This document shows positions 49,028 to 63,800 of a stretch of DNA of 64,000 nt, piece by piece. The stretch covers positions 310,001 to 374,000 of the forward strand of contig VWZS01000496.1 in NCBI GenBank assembly GCA_013397075.1. The letters are read 5' to 3'. This stretch comes from Rhabdornis inornatus (Eukaryota > Chordata > Aves > Passeriformes > Rhabdornithidae). The position numbers and the translations under genes are program-made. The notes under the pieces are model-generated. The model did not search any database and had not been told where the DNA came from. It saw only the letters and a list, made by a program, of their open reading frames with translations. Each line of letters starts with the position of its first letter. Positions within the stretch are counted from its first letter, which is position 1.

Positions 49028-52000
49028 AATTATAATTATTTCTCTAGGTTTTACTTACTTTGCTCACTCACAATGCTGTTAAATAAGCAAGTCACACATT
49101 CATGACTTCACTTCAGTAGGGGTGGAAAAAAGCATACACAAACAATAAGAAGCTCAAACTAATTGAATATCCAACTCTAATTTGACCTAAGTTGTTTCTG
49201 AAGTCAGATAACGTGTCACTTTTTAGCATTGACTGCTTAGCATATAATTAAATCTGTGGTAATTCTAAATCGATAGCTGTAAAAGGTGAAGATAGATACA
49301 TCATACATTTGTCACAGGCTTTGAGAGCCATGTAAATACTAGTCAGTTTGTAAAATGTTTATATTCTTTAAAGTAAAACACTGCAGACTTAGGGTCTTTA
49401 AAATTTATTACAACTGAAAACCTATCTGATATGAATATTTAATGGAGGAAATTCTATTTGATATTTGGAGTACATTATGAATAGCTGATTATTTTAAGAA
49501 GAACATTTCAAGTGATGCTCAGGTTAACCTTGGAGAGTTGATGTGATGTGTGGAGAGTCAGGTGAAAGCCAGTCTTCTGGAGGATGTGAAATAGGAGCTG
49601 CTGCCCTGAGTTCAGAGTGTTTGCAGCTCGCAGAAGACTAACTCATGATGCAGAAACCGTTGTCTAAGTACAGCACCCAAAAAATCTTCCTTTTTTTGGA
49701 AAGCCCTTGTAAGGCAGCAGTAATGATGAAAGAGGGAAATGCTCTTCTGCATGAAAACTTTTGCCTCAAGGAAATCCTTGTCAAAAGTACAGCTCAGCAT
49801 TTTCTGCCTTATTTGGGCATTTTGTGTAGCATTATTTACATGTATTTGTGTAATTAAGTTTACTGAGTAAAACTGACACATTTTCTTATTAGCTTTCTGA
49901 TGCTGCTTTGCCTTCTTCCTCCCTATTCCATTAATAAAAGGAGATTAATGTTCCTGGGATTCAGACCCTAAAGGATGAAGTCAGTGTCATATCCTTGCAC
50001 ATTATCATTACACATGCCCATATATAGATATAGATTTTTATTATGACTCTATCTTTCTGATGTTCCACCATTGTCACTGAGAGTTTATGCTTATAAAGGA
50101 AATAAAAGTAAAGGTGAAAATAGAAAGACAAAAGTTGGGCTTTGTCCTTTGATGTCTTACAAATAGAAAGAATGTGTCTGGAAAATGACTGCCTTCTGAG
50201 GCCTCCCTCTGATACAACTAATCTTTTAAAATTGATGCTGATACTCACTTTTCTTCAAATCTGAGAATAAAACCTGTTCTTACAATGACCTGTGATCTGC
50301 TTCTGTTTTTCTCTGCTCTTTTCTCTAACTCCTCCCCTTCACATAAAGTCTGCTTGTAGTGAAAAAAAGGTTAATATGCTATACACAGCTAGTTTTGAAA
50401 AAAATGTAGCTGTGGAAAAATTAGTTCACTGTGAGAAAACTTGCTCAAAGTGGCTCTATTTCTCTATGAATGCCATGCCAGCAAGTCCCTGCGTCACTGA
50501 GGGTCATGCATTATTTTTTATCTTAGGTTTGTGGGTTGGAAACATATGAATGTTCTAGTGAATGCACACATATTATCTGTGACAAAATATGAATTGGATA
50601 CAGATTAAGTGGAAATTCATGTATCTGAATTCTAGGCAGAATTCTGAAGTGCACACAATTGTGTGCAAAAATGAGCTCCAAGGGGTGGTTGCTATTTATT
50701 TTGATTTCTTTGAGATTTGGCTGCATGGTTTTACAGCATTTCAGGTGACAAAGTTAGTTGGTGTTTAACGTAGTTGATGAAAGGGTCAGCAATATTGCTT
50801 CAGTATGTGTCCTCATCATGGCAAACAGACCAAGGGCTAAACAATACAAGGCAACATGGCAACCATGCAAGGACTAAAAATACACTCCAGTATAGTCCAT
50901 GACCTGCATGTGTGTGCTGGTGAATAATTCCCTTTCACTGGAGTAAGTCTAAACAATCTTCTACAAGTAAGCCAAGTCTTTAATGGAAAACTTTGCATTT
51001 TAATGTATAGACAAAGCAGAAATTATGTTTTTTATATTTAACAGAATTTAACACCACCTATTCCCCAAAAATTCTGCTCATTTAACTCTTAGGATGTGGT
51101 CCCTGTTTCTGTTAGAGCAAGCAGTCCTGAAGGAGGCCCATGAGTAGTGTGAGCATGGTGGTCTTGCAAAGCAAATGTGTTGAAGCTTGTGGAGCTTTTT
51201 TTCCTTTTCCCCCACCTAGTTATGAATGCAGTGGCTACTTGAGCAATGCAGACAGGCTGTGCAATTCCTTAATGGATCAGTCTAGGAGACAATACTGAGA
51301 GAACTCACGCTCTGGGAAATTGCTTGCTGTGAAGCCAAAGTACAAATGTTAAAGTGGTTGGGTGTCGGTGATGCACCCTTGGGAGGGGAAGATGAAACAC
51401 TGTAGTGCAGTATGCACATTGAGGTAGGCTCCCACTTGTATGCTTCCCCAAACAAAACCCCAAACAAACAGAAACAAAAAATGTGTGTTTTACATAGCTC
51501 AGAAGTAGCTGCCTTTGGTAGCAGCTGTTGAAGCAAGCAGAGCATGAGGGAGATGGGGAGGTGGTGGCGATGAATTCCGGGAGGATATTGCCTACGACTG
51601 GAGCTGGGCATGCGAGAGCACAGGAGCACCTGGGTTGGGAATAGATGCTTTTACATTCCATAGCTTTGCATAAATGGTTCTGTTTCAGGAGTACCCATGC
51701 ATGCCGTCAGCTCTGCAGGGAGGCAGAGTTCAGTTAGAAAACTCAGCCAGAGGTTAAGTTGAACAAAGTCAGATGATGACCTTGAACACTTGTTTTTAAA
51801 TGGATGTTTTGGCTTGTTATTTAGTGTGTTTGTACAAACACATAGCACACAGCATCTTAGTATCTTAATTTCCCAACAGTTAAGACTTATATGCCACAGT
51901 CCTGATGCAGGTAATGATAACCATGGAACAAATACTTTCTGTGCTGCAGAAATTGCTCTTATGTCTCAAGGTAACCTTTTCCCAGGAAAAAGAAATTTCA

Positions 52001-54070
52001 AAATCAGGAGATGTGTCTTTCTCAGAGTCATTTGCTATACAGCTAGTGCTACTCTTGCAGAAGGTAATATTAAATAACTGCAGATATGATCACAGCCCTG
52101 TCAGCTTTGATCTGGAAAGGTGTCTTAAATTATTCTCAGCTTTACTTCTGGATCACAATCTTGTTCCTTGTAACAGAATTTTTGTCCTCATGATACTGTC
52201 CCTAACTGGTCATAATACCTAAATGGTATTATATAGCAGAAATTGAGGTAGGTGCAATTTTGTGCTAGCAGTGTGCAAGAGAATTACAGTTTTTTTTTTT
52301 TAATCATGCCCATTTTCATAAGAAGTTTATTTTTACCAAACTAAGGCACAACAATTGTAAGTGATTGAAGAAACCTAATTCTTGTCAAACCCAGAAAATG
52401 TTCAGCACATGGATATTTGAAGCCTGGTGTCTTCTCACTAGCAAGAACTGACATAGGATGCTTAGAACAGAGTATGAAAACACACAGATTAGAGATTCAA
52501 AGACATCTCTTCCCTCTGTCAGCATTCAAAGTTTCAGATTCATGGAACCACAGGTTGCATCAGGATTACTGCAGCTATTCAGGAGTTCTGCTTTGCTGAT
52601 GAAATACTGAGGAAGATGACCTGTGAAGAACAAGTAAGGTTGAAGTCTGTTCTATGCACATCCGGGATTACTCACTGGCAAAAGAATCTGCTGCCTCTGC
52701 TATGAGCATATCTTTTGGAAAATTGTCCACCTTTTTTAAAACTTACTTTGTTGTCATCCTCTTCTCTGCATGCAAATTTTGCTGTACTACTTCAGTGAAA
52801 GCTCATCTTCCAAATCACATTTTTCAAGAGGATTTATCTTTTCTTTGAAGACAAAGGCTTGGCTCACACAGTTGTATCCCAAGTAATTCGTTCCCAACTC
52901 CGCCAATTATTTGCTTTGATTTAAGACAAAACTCTTTATCCATTTTGTGGAAGCAGAGGTAATATTCTTCTCTAGAGAGGAGTTTAAAATTTTTTAATAT
53001 TTAAAGATGCTGCACTAGTAGTTCCACACTATATCATAATATTTTATTCATGAGCTGGACAAGTGAATGCTGCTTATAGTATAGTGAGCTCATGCAGTAT
53101 TGCTTGGGAGACAGCTGGAATTTACCTAGTGGTGAAAATTTGGTGCACAACTGAATATCTCTGGCATTTCAGAAATATATATCTGAAATATATTCATCTT
53201 CTTCCTTAAACAACACCTCATTGTAGATTTTGTTTTTCTTTTGTAGAAGTAAGGATAAGTTCTTTATGTCCTAGTGGTACATGCAAAGAACTTGACTCCT
53301 ATGGAATGGTGGTTAAATATTCTCTGAATTCTCCTATGAGATGTCAACCCTCCTTTTCAGGCTTTTCTAACCATTCTTAAAATGTAGAAAGCCCTGTGGT
53401 TCCACCAGTCTTCACTGTCCACATTTGGCTGCTTACACAACCTGGCATGCCAAAGTCAGTTTTCTGATTTCAGCTATTCTAGAAATTGGTGAAAGAGGCA
53501 AGCTGTATTTTCGCCTCAGAACATGTAAGGGAAATAGTGATTTATTGCATTTATTTCTAAGATGAAGTACAGTGCAACAGGCTTGTTTTCTTCACGTTTT
53601 CTTCTGGTCTGAAGCACACACTAAAATGTGTGCATGCTTGCGATGCAGAGAGAAAAGTATTCCCATTAAGGGGTGTGACTGGCTGCTTGCATGTGGATGA
53701 TGCTGAGCAAATGCTTCTAAAATTAACTGCTGAAATGCAACAAGGAAAACTACTGTTGTGCCGTAAGGTTCCTATAGGGATCCATTCTCCCTGATCCGAA
53801 ATGTGGAAAGAATATTATTGCTCTATAGCTGCTGCTGCTTCTACCTCACAGAGTGTTTCTCTTTTTTGATGAAAGAATTTTTTGAAAATTGTGAAAATAG
53901 AGAATCAGAAAGGAAGGTCACTTGCTTATCTGGTTGTTTTTAAAAGGATATTTATCTTCTGTTGTGGTGTAAATTAACTGAAAAACAGCTGTGCTATAAA
54001 TAAATGGACTGCTGGGGCAAATTAGTCAAGAAATATGTTGTTCTCTGTGCATTATTCTAAATGATGTCTT

Positions 54071-54133
54071 CTATCCAATCCTATCCTGTCCTACTCTAGC
54101 CTGTTCTTTTTTTTTTTTTCTTTTTTTTTTTTT
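54071..54133 (+). repeat. Degenerate TCCTA-type pyrimidine repeat ending in two T13 runs
   Basis: ctatccaatcctatcctg, then tcctactctagcctg, forms an imperfect pentamer-like series. It is followed by T13 (54107-54119), a C, and T13 (54121-54133). This is simple sequence, with a marked pyrimidine strand bias on the sense strand. Confidence 0.7.
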
Positions 54134-57100
54134 AATGATACTACATTCCTTAAATGATAATAGTGAGTTTAAATGCAGCAAACAATGTGGTCAGGAATAA
54201 TGCAAAGCTGCTGCTGGGCCCGTTTCTCTGTGCCAGCTCAGGGCTGAACTACTCTGAACTGAACAGCCTCTGTTCTCAAGTTCTCCATGAACAAAATGAG
54301 AAATGTTTTGATTGTTGACCCTCAGACTGAAAAAGCTCTTCCATTAACTTATAATGTCTCCTACTATAGAGTATTTATCGATTCACGGGTCCAGAAGTGC
54401 GGATAATAAGGAACTGATGTGCTTTTACAGCAAATTAATAATAATGATTGTTTGATGGCACCCCTTCCCCTTTTCATTCTCTTCTGCAGCACTGTCTCAT
54501 CTTCTATGCTATTGCTGCATCGTCAATCATCTATCCTCCTTTTTAGTGTCTAATGCCAAGTTTTAATTCCTCATTAGACAATCAAAGAATTTTGTGTGCA
54601 CCAGGACAAACCAGGTTTTCATAGCAGTGTATTTGCTGTTCTTCTCTGAGTCAAGTTCAATAGCAAAAAACAAAACCTCCTGGATACCTCATTTGAGAAG
54701 TTGTTTTGTATTTTCAAAGTAGAGTGAATATTGTTTGTCTAAGAAATGAAGAGCTGGTGTGGACTGACTTGTACGTATGTTAAACTGCCTCTCTTTTATT
54801 TGCATCTTTGCTCGTGATTTTGGTCTTGGCAATTTCAGAGCTCAGCAGGGAAAACTTCATAAATGCTCTACAAATCTTCAGTAAATTAGGCTGTAAGGAA
54901 CATTAAAGTAGTATTCAATCTCATTATCTAGAAAAGGCATGGCTTGCTGCAGAATTTAATGGTGATTGTTGAATTAGATAATGGGTTTTCTGCTGGTTAC
55001 TGTAATCTCTGGTGATGTAGATGAATAAGCTATTATTCAACATGCAACTTATAGAGACTTATAGAGATAGCAGATAGCTCAAACTTGGATGGGGAAATGC
55101 TGAAGATATTTGAGAGGGAGAGGGGAAAGAAGCTATTGATCAGTGAATACTTATGTTTGATGCATTTAATCTTTCTCATAATGTACATGGTATTAAATGG
55201 ATCTGGCAGGTTTTACTTTGTAGGTAAAATGTTTAAAGAGGAGAATGCCTAATTAATTTAAATATGAGGGGTCTAAACTCCCACTAACAGGATGTACAAA
55301 TGCATATGAACTAAAATCTTGAACACAAACACACTGTGACAGGGAATGTTTGCAGCTGCTGTAGGTGACTAAGCCACAGTTGTAAACTGTTGTAATTGTT
55401 TTTTTAATATAATTTCTATTAGTTTTTGCCTTTTTCCAACTGCTGATCCAACCAAGTTTTAAGGGTAGTTTTTTTCCTGGTGTTGATAAATGCTTCTTTG
55501 TCTGATTTGAAGCCAAGGCATTGGAGTGTCCTCCTTATCAATAATATGAAAATATCACAAATTATTCTCTTCATTCCCTGACCTCTACAAGAAAAGATAA
55601 AGCAAAAAAAGTGTCCATAGATATGACAGGTTAGAGCAGACCTGTAAAGTAATTGAAAAGGTGATTTACTCACACTTTCAAAAAAACCCATGACTTTCTG
55701 TACGTATACCTTTTTGGCAAAGTTTGATGTATGATTTTGAAAACTGAATATCAGTGTCATGATAGACTAATGAAGAATTTAATTCAGACAGTAAAGAATG
55801 AATTGGAATTATCAAATCTCTGGCTGATTATTCCAGCATTATACAATAGGTTTATCAGAAGCTCTGCAGTGAAGAGAATGAAACCAGCATGTCTTGTTCA
55901 AATATGACCATTTGTTACTTCTGGTGCATGTGGTTGATGTCAGGCTCTGGAACCTGTAGATGACCATTGTGTGCCCATAGGGATGGATAATAAAGCTCTG
56001 CAGAGGTGAAATATGTTCATCGCCCGCTGGGCTCTAGTGAAATCTCACCAGCACAAATATGGATTATGTTTCTAGTGCTATGTGTAGCAGGATTATGAAT
56101 TGATTTATCATGTGCCTGTGTCACTTCTTGGTTTCAATATATCACTCCAGATACAAAGATGGTCTGATACGGCTTCTGGATCAATTTTTTTGCAGTTATT
56201 TTATTGGCTTTTGAGTTATGCAGTGTACTGGAGATGATCTTCATTTTCCATGCATTACTGCAGAAGATAATATTTTATGACAGCTGAACTACCTGTTAAA
56301 TTCCTTGATTGAAGATATGATGTAGTTTTGCAGACAGCAGAGAAGGAAGTTCTACTAATGGAAGTATTTACATTCTGATTCCTTCTTTAAAAGACTTATT
56401 CGATGAAGGCTCTAATTGTCTGTGCTTAGTCTGTGCCCAAAAGAGAGAGGGTTTTGTTGGTGTGAGGGGGATTTTTATCTACTTTTCTTTTTAAATGCTT
56501 TAGTCATTATACAGAAACATGAGAAAACTTAACAATTCAATTGTCCCTGCTGTCGTCATGCAGAATTAGAAAAAAAATTGAAAAGGCTAAATAAAAAAGG
56601 GTCAAATTGAGAATTTGGGATTGAAAATCCTTCCCTCGGAAGAATAATTGTATATTAATTACATTCAGCGGTGGGCAAATGTTCATTTTTATATTGACTC
56701 ATACAGCTGGTTTTAACCTCACCTGTTAATATTCCTCATGAAATCTGGCATGTACACATGCTTGAATATCATTCTCTGTGAGATATTGTGGATGTTTTAT
56801 GATGTTACTCCTGGTCATATTTTTTATGCATATAGAGGGTGTTTTTCTTAGACTAGGGGGAAAAAAAATTAAAATGAAAACTTTTGCTTGGCTGTTTACC
56901 TGAGTACAGGGCAATCACCTACTGTGTGTCTAGTTTTCCATGTCTTCTATTCAAGATTGTGCTCAGGTGCACATTAGAACATTAGAAATGTTCTTCTTTG
57001 GGGTCCTGTGGCAGCAGAGTTTCATCGGCGTAAGGGATGGTCCTTGAAGATCAGGTAGAAGGTGAGCTCTGCTCCTGCAGAGCCTAAAGAAGGGACTGTC

Positions 57101-57679
57101 CAGAAACATTTGAATAACCTCTTTAGGAGTGGAAGACATTAAGTCTGAAGATTGCCTGTAGTATGACAGGCTTCTGGAGCTTTTCAAAACATCCAGAAGG
57201 TAGTGGGTTTTTACAATTAGTTCACTAAGGGCAACTACCTTCTGATTGCCTCAGTAATTTGCCTAATGGACAAAATTGAGACTGAAAAATAGCTAAAAGA
57301 GGATCAAAACCAAAATGTGCTTTGCATTAGCCCAATATGTGTTTTCCTAACACAAAGCTTTGATTTTGGTGAAGGTCTTGGGACACTGTTGGCTTTGATT
57401 CTGCAGTTTGAACTCAGTTTGAGAACAGTCAATTATTGACTAAATGTTTGAGAGAATTTAGACTTAAAGCAACTTAGGAAGTCAAGAGATCATAAATGAT
57501 AGTTGCCTAGTTTCTTCAAGCTATTCACAGAACTTTTAAAAAGATGTAATTGAAATCTTCATGATATTTTCCTTGTTCTCAAAATAATAATAGTAATTTC
57601 CATTTATAGTACTAGGATACAGTTGTTACACTGTAACACTACTCTCTCTGGGTAGTATTTATTAAACATTTTTAATTGG

Positions 57680-57855
57680 AAGAACTCAGAGCATTTCACA
57701 AAGAATTAATAATCCTTGTAACTGCCCTCCTAAAGGAAGTACTCATAGCCGCATTTTTCATATAAAAGAAGATAAAGACATTGAGTCATTTGCCCTAGGT
57801 TACAGACAAGCCAGTGGCAGAGTGAAAGTGTGTCCTGTGAGTCTTGATCTCCAAG
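57680..57855 (+). mobile_element. MIR-like (CORE-type) SINE remnant
   Basis: In order, the sequence has gaactcagagcatttcac, aattaataatccttgtaactg, ggaagtactcatagccgc, tttttcatataaaagaag, gagtcatttgccctagg, ttacagacaagccagtgg and gtgtcctgtgagtcttgatc. This is the full order of a MIR-type SINE: 'gctttacatacattatctcatttaatcctcacaac', 'gaggtaggtactattattatcccc', 'attttacagatgaggaaactgag', 'gtaacttgcccaaggtcac', 'agtaagtggcagagc', 'gaacccaggtctg'. It is the better preserved of the two copies in the window. The ends are approximate. Confidence 0.75.
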
Positions 57856-60800
57856 AACTGAAATCAATTGAACACAGGCAAATGTTTTTCACTGCATGGG
57901 AATTCCTTTATATGATCAAGGGGAATAGGATAGATGGGTAGTTTTTATGAGTGAGTGCTTATGGAATTATGTACTAATTTTCTTTGATTCTTTCCCATAA
58001 CTTTTTTTGGTCTTTCTTTTTTGGAAGACTAGAAGTCACATTTGCAACAGTGCTAAATAAGAATGCTTGTCTTCAGTATGATATTTTCACTATGGTAATA
58101 CAAGAAGTAGAAGTACATGCAGTGCTTTTGTGAGTGTTTGAATTGTAGATTAGTTTTTAACCGTTCAGTTGCAAAGGTACCAAGCGCTACCAAACAGGGC
58201 TCACACAAGTGATATGGAAATATAGAGCAATGAAATTTTTGCATCTGTGAGGAGATTCAAATCATTAGACTGTGTAGAATAAAGCATATTTGAACAGATA
58301 ACAGCCATATGAGAATAGACACTTTTAACTGAGTCAAGCTTATCCTTGAATATAAAATTTCTTTATTTACATAACCAAAATTATGCTACTATAGAATTTT
58401 TCTATGAGAAATTATCTGTATTTAGAGCTGTAAAAATACGAAAGCTTAAATTACTGTTACGATATTAGTAATTAACATTCTGTTGTAAATCAAGTGCATA
58501 GCTTAGTTTGATGTCTTTGTATCAGTTTCTTAAAGAACAGCTTATAAATTAAGCTTCATATCAGAAGAAAAAAAATCCTATATTAAAAAGGAAATAGCTC
58601 TAATGAAGAGATTATGTGTCTGAAATTTCCTTTTTCATTCAGTACAGGCCATCTTATTCTCAACTTTTACTCAAATAAAAAGATGATTACAATCCTTCCC
58701 ATGGTCTGTGCTATATTAAAATAATATTGATGTCTTTTTGTATTTTGGAAGATAACCGATAACCCCACTGACTGTAGGATCCTCTGCCTTCGCTATTGAA
58801 GGAAGGGAGTCTGATGCTGTATTGGTTTCTCACATAAATCGTTCACAAGTTCATTGCATTACATTTTATAGTGATATAGGAGAAAACAAAGACTATCCTA
58901 TAGCCCCTGTGGAGAAAATAGCCTACTCTACCCTTCAGGTCCTCAGACCTGTGCTAGCACTAATCTTTTTTTCCCTGTTATTGATTTTGGAAAAATTCCA
59001 TTACTTTGCACTACTGTGATGCTTCGTAAAAGAAAAAAATACTGAATTTTAAGAAGAAATGTAATAATAAAAATATACTTAGTGATGACTTTGGTCTTTT
59101 TATGTGGGGTTAGGCACCTTGCTGAAATGAATCTATGAAGCATACCATAAGTGGTTCTGAGCTGACTTGAGTTGATGAGAAATGAGTTGTTGGTATTAGG
59201 ATTTTCAAAATCAGTATTCAATCTGCAGTGCTGCATGAAATTTTATAGATTGAATGTATTCTGAGTAAAGCTGTCAGATCTACTTCAGGAGAAATAATTA
59301 ATGCTTGTTGCAAGGCATGCTGTTGTCATGACAAAATCCAAACATTCAGCTGAACACCTGTCCTCCTGACCACTGATCTTTGTATATCACTTGGAAACTG
59401 TTGTACTGGTCCATGTCTGAATGGCAGCTATTCTTTAATGTGTAGAAGAACAAAACATTTAAAACAAAAAAACTTTTAGAGGTATACCTGGGAAGAACAG
59501 TCAACTATTTAAGAGCAACAGATAAAGACTGTGGATAAGCAGAAGAAGAGAATGTAAAAGGGTGATTTTTTTCAACAGTGCAGTTATACTGTCAGGTAAC
59601 CAAGTTACTTTGTCTTGCTGATACAAGAGAATATGTATGTTGATCTTCAAGCAGCACATAGTTACTAGGGGACCAGTGATGCAGTTAGTCCAGTATATAA
59701 CATCTGACTACCAAATGCTTCAAGAAAAGAGCAGAATGGGTTGAGAGGTTTCTTTGGTATCTGAACTGGTTGAGACACTGAAGAATTGAGTTCAATAAGG
59801 TGTGATTGAAAACTTGCCAGTAACTCCAGAAATTCCTATTTCTCTAAATATCATTCCATGAACTAAATATCATTCTTCTTAACTTGATTTCTTTGTGATG
59901 TGACAGGGAAATCTATGCATCAGTTGCTCAAGAAACGTTGTTTGATCAGGTTTGATACGTTCTTTGTTCCATTCAGAATACCTTTGCCATGGTACTGCAT
60001 TAAATAAAAGTGTTATATCAGCCCTCTGTAGCATGTGCTTTCATTATACAGCATGCTTATCATGTTTCCTCAAATTTCATCTTTGTAAAATAATTTTTCA
60101 GCCTTTTAAGTCACTATTTTTGAGGGAATATTGGTATCATTCTATATATTTCTGTCCCCAAACCCCTTTTAGCTCTTTAATAAATGGATTTAGCCCTTTG
60201 GATTAAGCATAAAGCAGACTTATTCAGCTAGAAATGGATTTGAACTTGTACTTTTATGTTTTGCTGAACCTTGGCCTAAAAGAATACATTGGTTAATTCA
60301 GAAGTATTTCTTAATTAGGATGCAGACACTGGTGAATGAATATTAATTCCGTCTTAGCTATTTTTGGATTAGGTTAATAAAATTATTGAGCATTTAATGA
60401 AGGACTGTTTTTAATATTTTTACTCTTGTGCTCTGCTGTATAAGTGTGTGAAGATTTTTTCAGATCCTTAGTTTTCCTTTGCTCCATAATGGATCTACAC
60501 CACATTTCAGAAACATACTTGCATTTACTGTAGAATCCAGATAATACACTGCTGAATTTTGGCATATAAAGAGTTCACCAGAATAAATCCTCCACTGATC
60601 AAAGGCTAGAAAATAAACCTTGACTGACCTTTAATGTCATAATCATGACTATATAGCATAGAACACCATATAGGATTTCAGGTGAAATCACTGAATTTAT
60701 TTTAATACAGTTATAGGACATTGGAACAAATCTGTTCCCTTTGATTCCAACAAGCCACATGCTGTAGCAGCTTTGTTAATCTTCCAATATATGTAAGGCA

Positions 60801-63800
60801 CACCACAGTTTAAATCTTTGTGAGGGATAGGTACACATACACAAACAATAAAATGATTGTATGAATTAGGTGAAAAAATTTTATAACATGGATTTGTTAG
60901 GATTAACTTCTTTCAAGGCCTGAGCTGTGGGAGTGCAGTGGGAAATGTAATATGGTTTGGCTGATGAGTCTCCTCCTCTCCCCCACCCCCTGCCCTTTTT
61001 CTTGTTTCTAGCCCGAAACCCGAAGCTTTCCCAAATCCATGTTCAATCCACAGGGATAAGTTGCTGCAGTCAGTTTGCCTTCCAGTGAAATGTGGCTGGT
61101 CTGGGGCACTGACATCTGTGGCCATGACCTTCCTGTGAACCCTCCAGCAAGTCTATTGCTGTTTTTCTGCATTTCATTCAATATACAGGGCAAAGATTCA
61201 CTAATTGCGTTTACTGGGCTATGTTACCTTTAAAACATTGTTTTTACAATGTCCTTTCCCCTCAATCACTGGTTTTTTTGACTTTTCTGCAGTATCTGGA
61301 GAGGATCAAACTGATAGTTGCAAACAGAATGTGAGTTTTTGAAGTCCAGATAGTTGCAATATTGCTTGGCTTTAATGGTGAAAATAAGTATATTATTGAG
61401 AAATATTAAAGACAACTGGAGTGCTAATGACGTCATGCCTGAAAAAACGATTTTTCTATCAGTAGAACATTTAATTTCCAAAAATTAAATTATGCATAAT
61501 TTCCACATTTGTAATAAAATAATTAGTGCCTGCACATTCTCATTATTGACTGATTTGCTCCAATTTCTTTGTATGAAAGGGGCATTGTCATTGAGTGAGG
61601 AGTCATAATATAGTCAAGTTTTACACATTTTATTGTCTCGACTTCAGCTCCAAGAATTACATGTGTACTTGGGAAATGAATTCACAGTACCACAAAGGCT
61701 GGCAAGCTTCCAGATTTTAATTGCTTACCAGTGAGGCTCAGGGCAGACTGTTCTTCCTAAGGTGGGAAAATGAAAAAGAAACAAGCCTCAGTTGTGCTAA
61801 AGAAAATGGAAATTATCTTCTTGAGAAGAGTACTCACTGATATGTGAAAATAAGAACTGCATCGAAGTTATCATTGCATATTGAGCTCTGTGGCTGAATT
61901 AACAAAATCGGAAAACTAAGGAAAGCTGGAGCTGTCATGGTATTTGGCCAAGTTCTAACTTTTTTATAACTAACCTCTTTTAGGCAGACTGAGGTAGCTG
62001 ATAGGAAAAAGGGACTTTAGATCAAAATGCATGGAAAATGTTTACAGAAAGGATGGGCCCAAAAGCTCAGTTGTAGCAAACCAAAGAATTACCCTGAACA
62101 TGTCTGCTTCTATGAAAAAGTACTGCCTGAGGAGGTCAAGTGATGAGATCCTGTTACTGAAAGCCAACAAATCTGGATTCCAATCTCTGGCTCCACAAGA
62201 GGCTCCAGTCAAGATGAGGTTTCTGGTGTGCTCTGTCTGGAACAGGGAATAATTTTTCATCTTTTGTCTTAAGATAATTCTTCTTCAAAGAACCATTTCC
62301 ATTGTATAACTTCATGTCATTGCTTTCATATCTCCATCTTGTAAGTTTGCAACCATCATGATGCCAAAAAACTAGTGAGAACAACGAAGCGAAGGATAAA
62401 TATCTGAAGTAAAATAGTAACTATAAGTGTAATAAGATCTTTGCAATTTATAGCCATCAAGCTGTCTAGATATTATGTATAGATGTTATCTGTTTAATAC
62501 TGCTTCAAAAGGTACTTTGAGAAGGACAATGATGTGTTTCCCATGCTGACAGTGCAGCAGCTATATAAGACTGCAAAAGGGGAAAAAGAAGGAAAGAGGA
62601 CACTTGGATAGGCTCAAGGCTGAGCTCTGGTAGGCAGACTGATTCTGGTGTAAAGTGAGTTTTGTGTTTGCTACAAAATGGGTAGAGAATTAGTGTGACT
62701 TTACTAGGAAGAATCTGCATTGTACTGTGCATGAATAGATGAAAAACAACATGTTTAAATTTTGACATGAGCAGTTTGGGGTACTGTGGAGGAGATGAGA
62801 TGTGGTAACCAGCAGCTGTGGGCAAGCTTGGTGGCTGGATTGGTGTGTTTCTTTGTTCCAGTATTGTTTACTTGGGGTATGGACAGGCTGGCATCTGATT
62901 TTCTTCTACTGGGGCTTTGAGTCTCAAATTCATTGTTTCTCCTGAGCTTTCCTTTCATAACTATTAACTGGCTTATCTTAAAATTTGAGCAACCCTTGTG
63001 TTTTTCATTGTTCCTTCCATTGCCAGCCTGGTAAACGACAGGAATGTCAGTTCAGATTAGCTGCAGGAAAGACATTTCCATGCAGTACAACATGGCTTCT
63101 AAAATGTATTCACCAAGCAAGAGGAAGCTGCTTACATGACTTAAGATCTCTTTATCTGTCAACAATTACATGCTCCAATAGATCTTGTATAATCTCAAGG
63201 TACTAATAATATGCATGCTAGAAAGAGTTCTAGTTCTATTTGTCAGATCTGAAACTTTTTAAGCCTTGCTATTCATTTACTAATGTTCACACTCACCAAT
63301 GTTCATGCTTGTTAAGTGTAACATTCATTAAAATATATAATCCATATTCATAGTTTTAGTTATCCATCACTAAATCAGATTAATAGATCACCATGCAATT
63401 TTACATTCTTTTTACAACTTAATGGAAAGGATCCATTACTCAAATATTGAGCATTGCCCATCTGCACTCTTTGTATTTTTTTCCTCCAGTTGAGTCACCC
63501 ATTAATGTGATAAAATGCAAAAGGTTGACAAATGAGTTTGGATATCAAGTTGTTGTTGCCAAGACCCCTTGTAGGGTTTGGTCAGCCTTCTGAGTCATTG
63601 CTCTATGCTTCTGGCTTCTTGTGCATCTTCAGGTGGGGTACTCCTGTTTTGGCAATGCCTCTGAAAGATGGCATCTCTGATTGGATTAATGGATTCCCTT
63701 ATTATGTTTGATGACTTTTCATATTTTGCATTTTAATCCATTTTTTAGAAAATGGACCCATGTCTTGGTAGCTTCTTTCCCATGACAGGAGGTCTGTTTT

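Larger units (their letters stand above)
45081..57679 (+). other. SORCS2: SORCS2 intron, no recognised transposon
   Basis: This is intron sequence with simple-sequence features only. T12 runs lie at 46143-46154 and 52290-52301, T15 at 49013-49027, an A/C-rich patch at about 47498-47592, and a 10-base direct duplication (acttatagag) at 55047-55066. GC-richer patches at about 45480-46040 and 51310-51660 carry overlapping open frames on one or both strands but no recognised protein. No exon or RNA gene was identified. Confidence 0.5.

Noticed and set aside
51282..51661. Two overlapping minus frames of 115 and 118 codons
   Set aside because: Both registers are open over the same GC-richer patch, which is typical of chance. 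No recognisable domain was seen.
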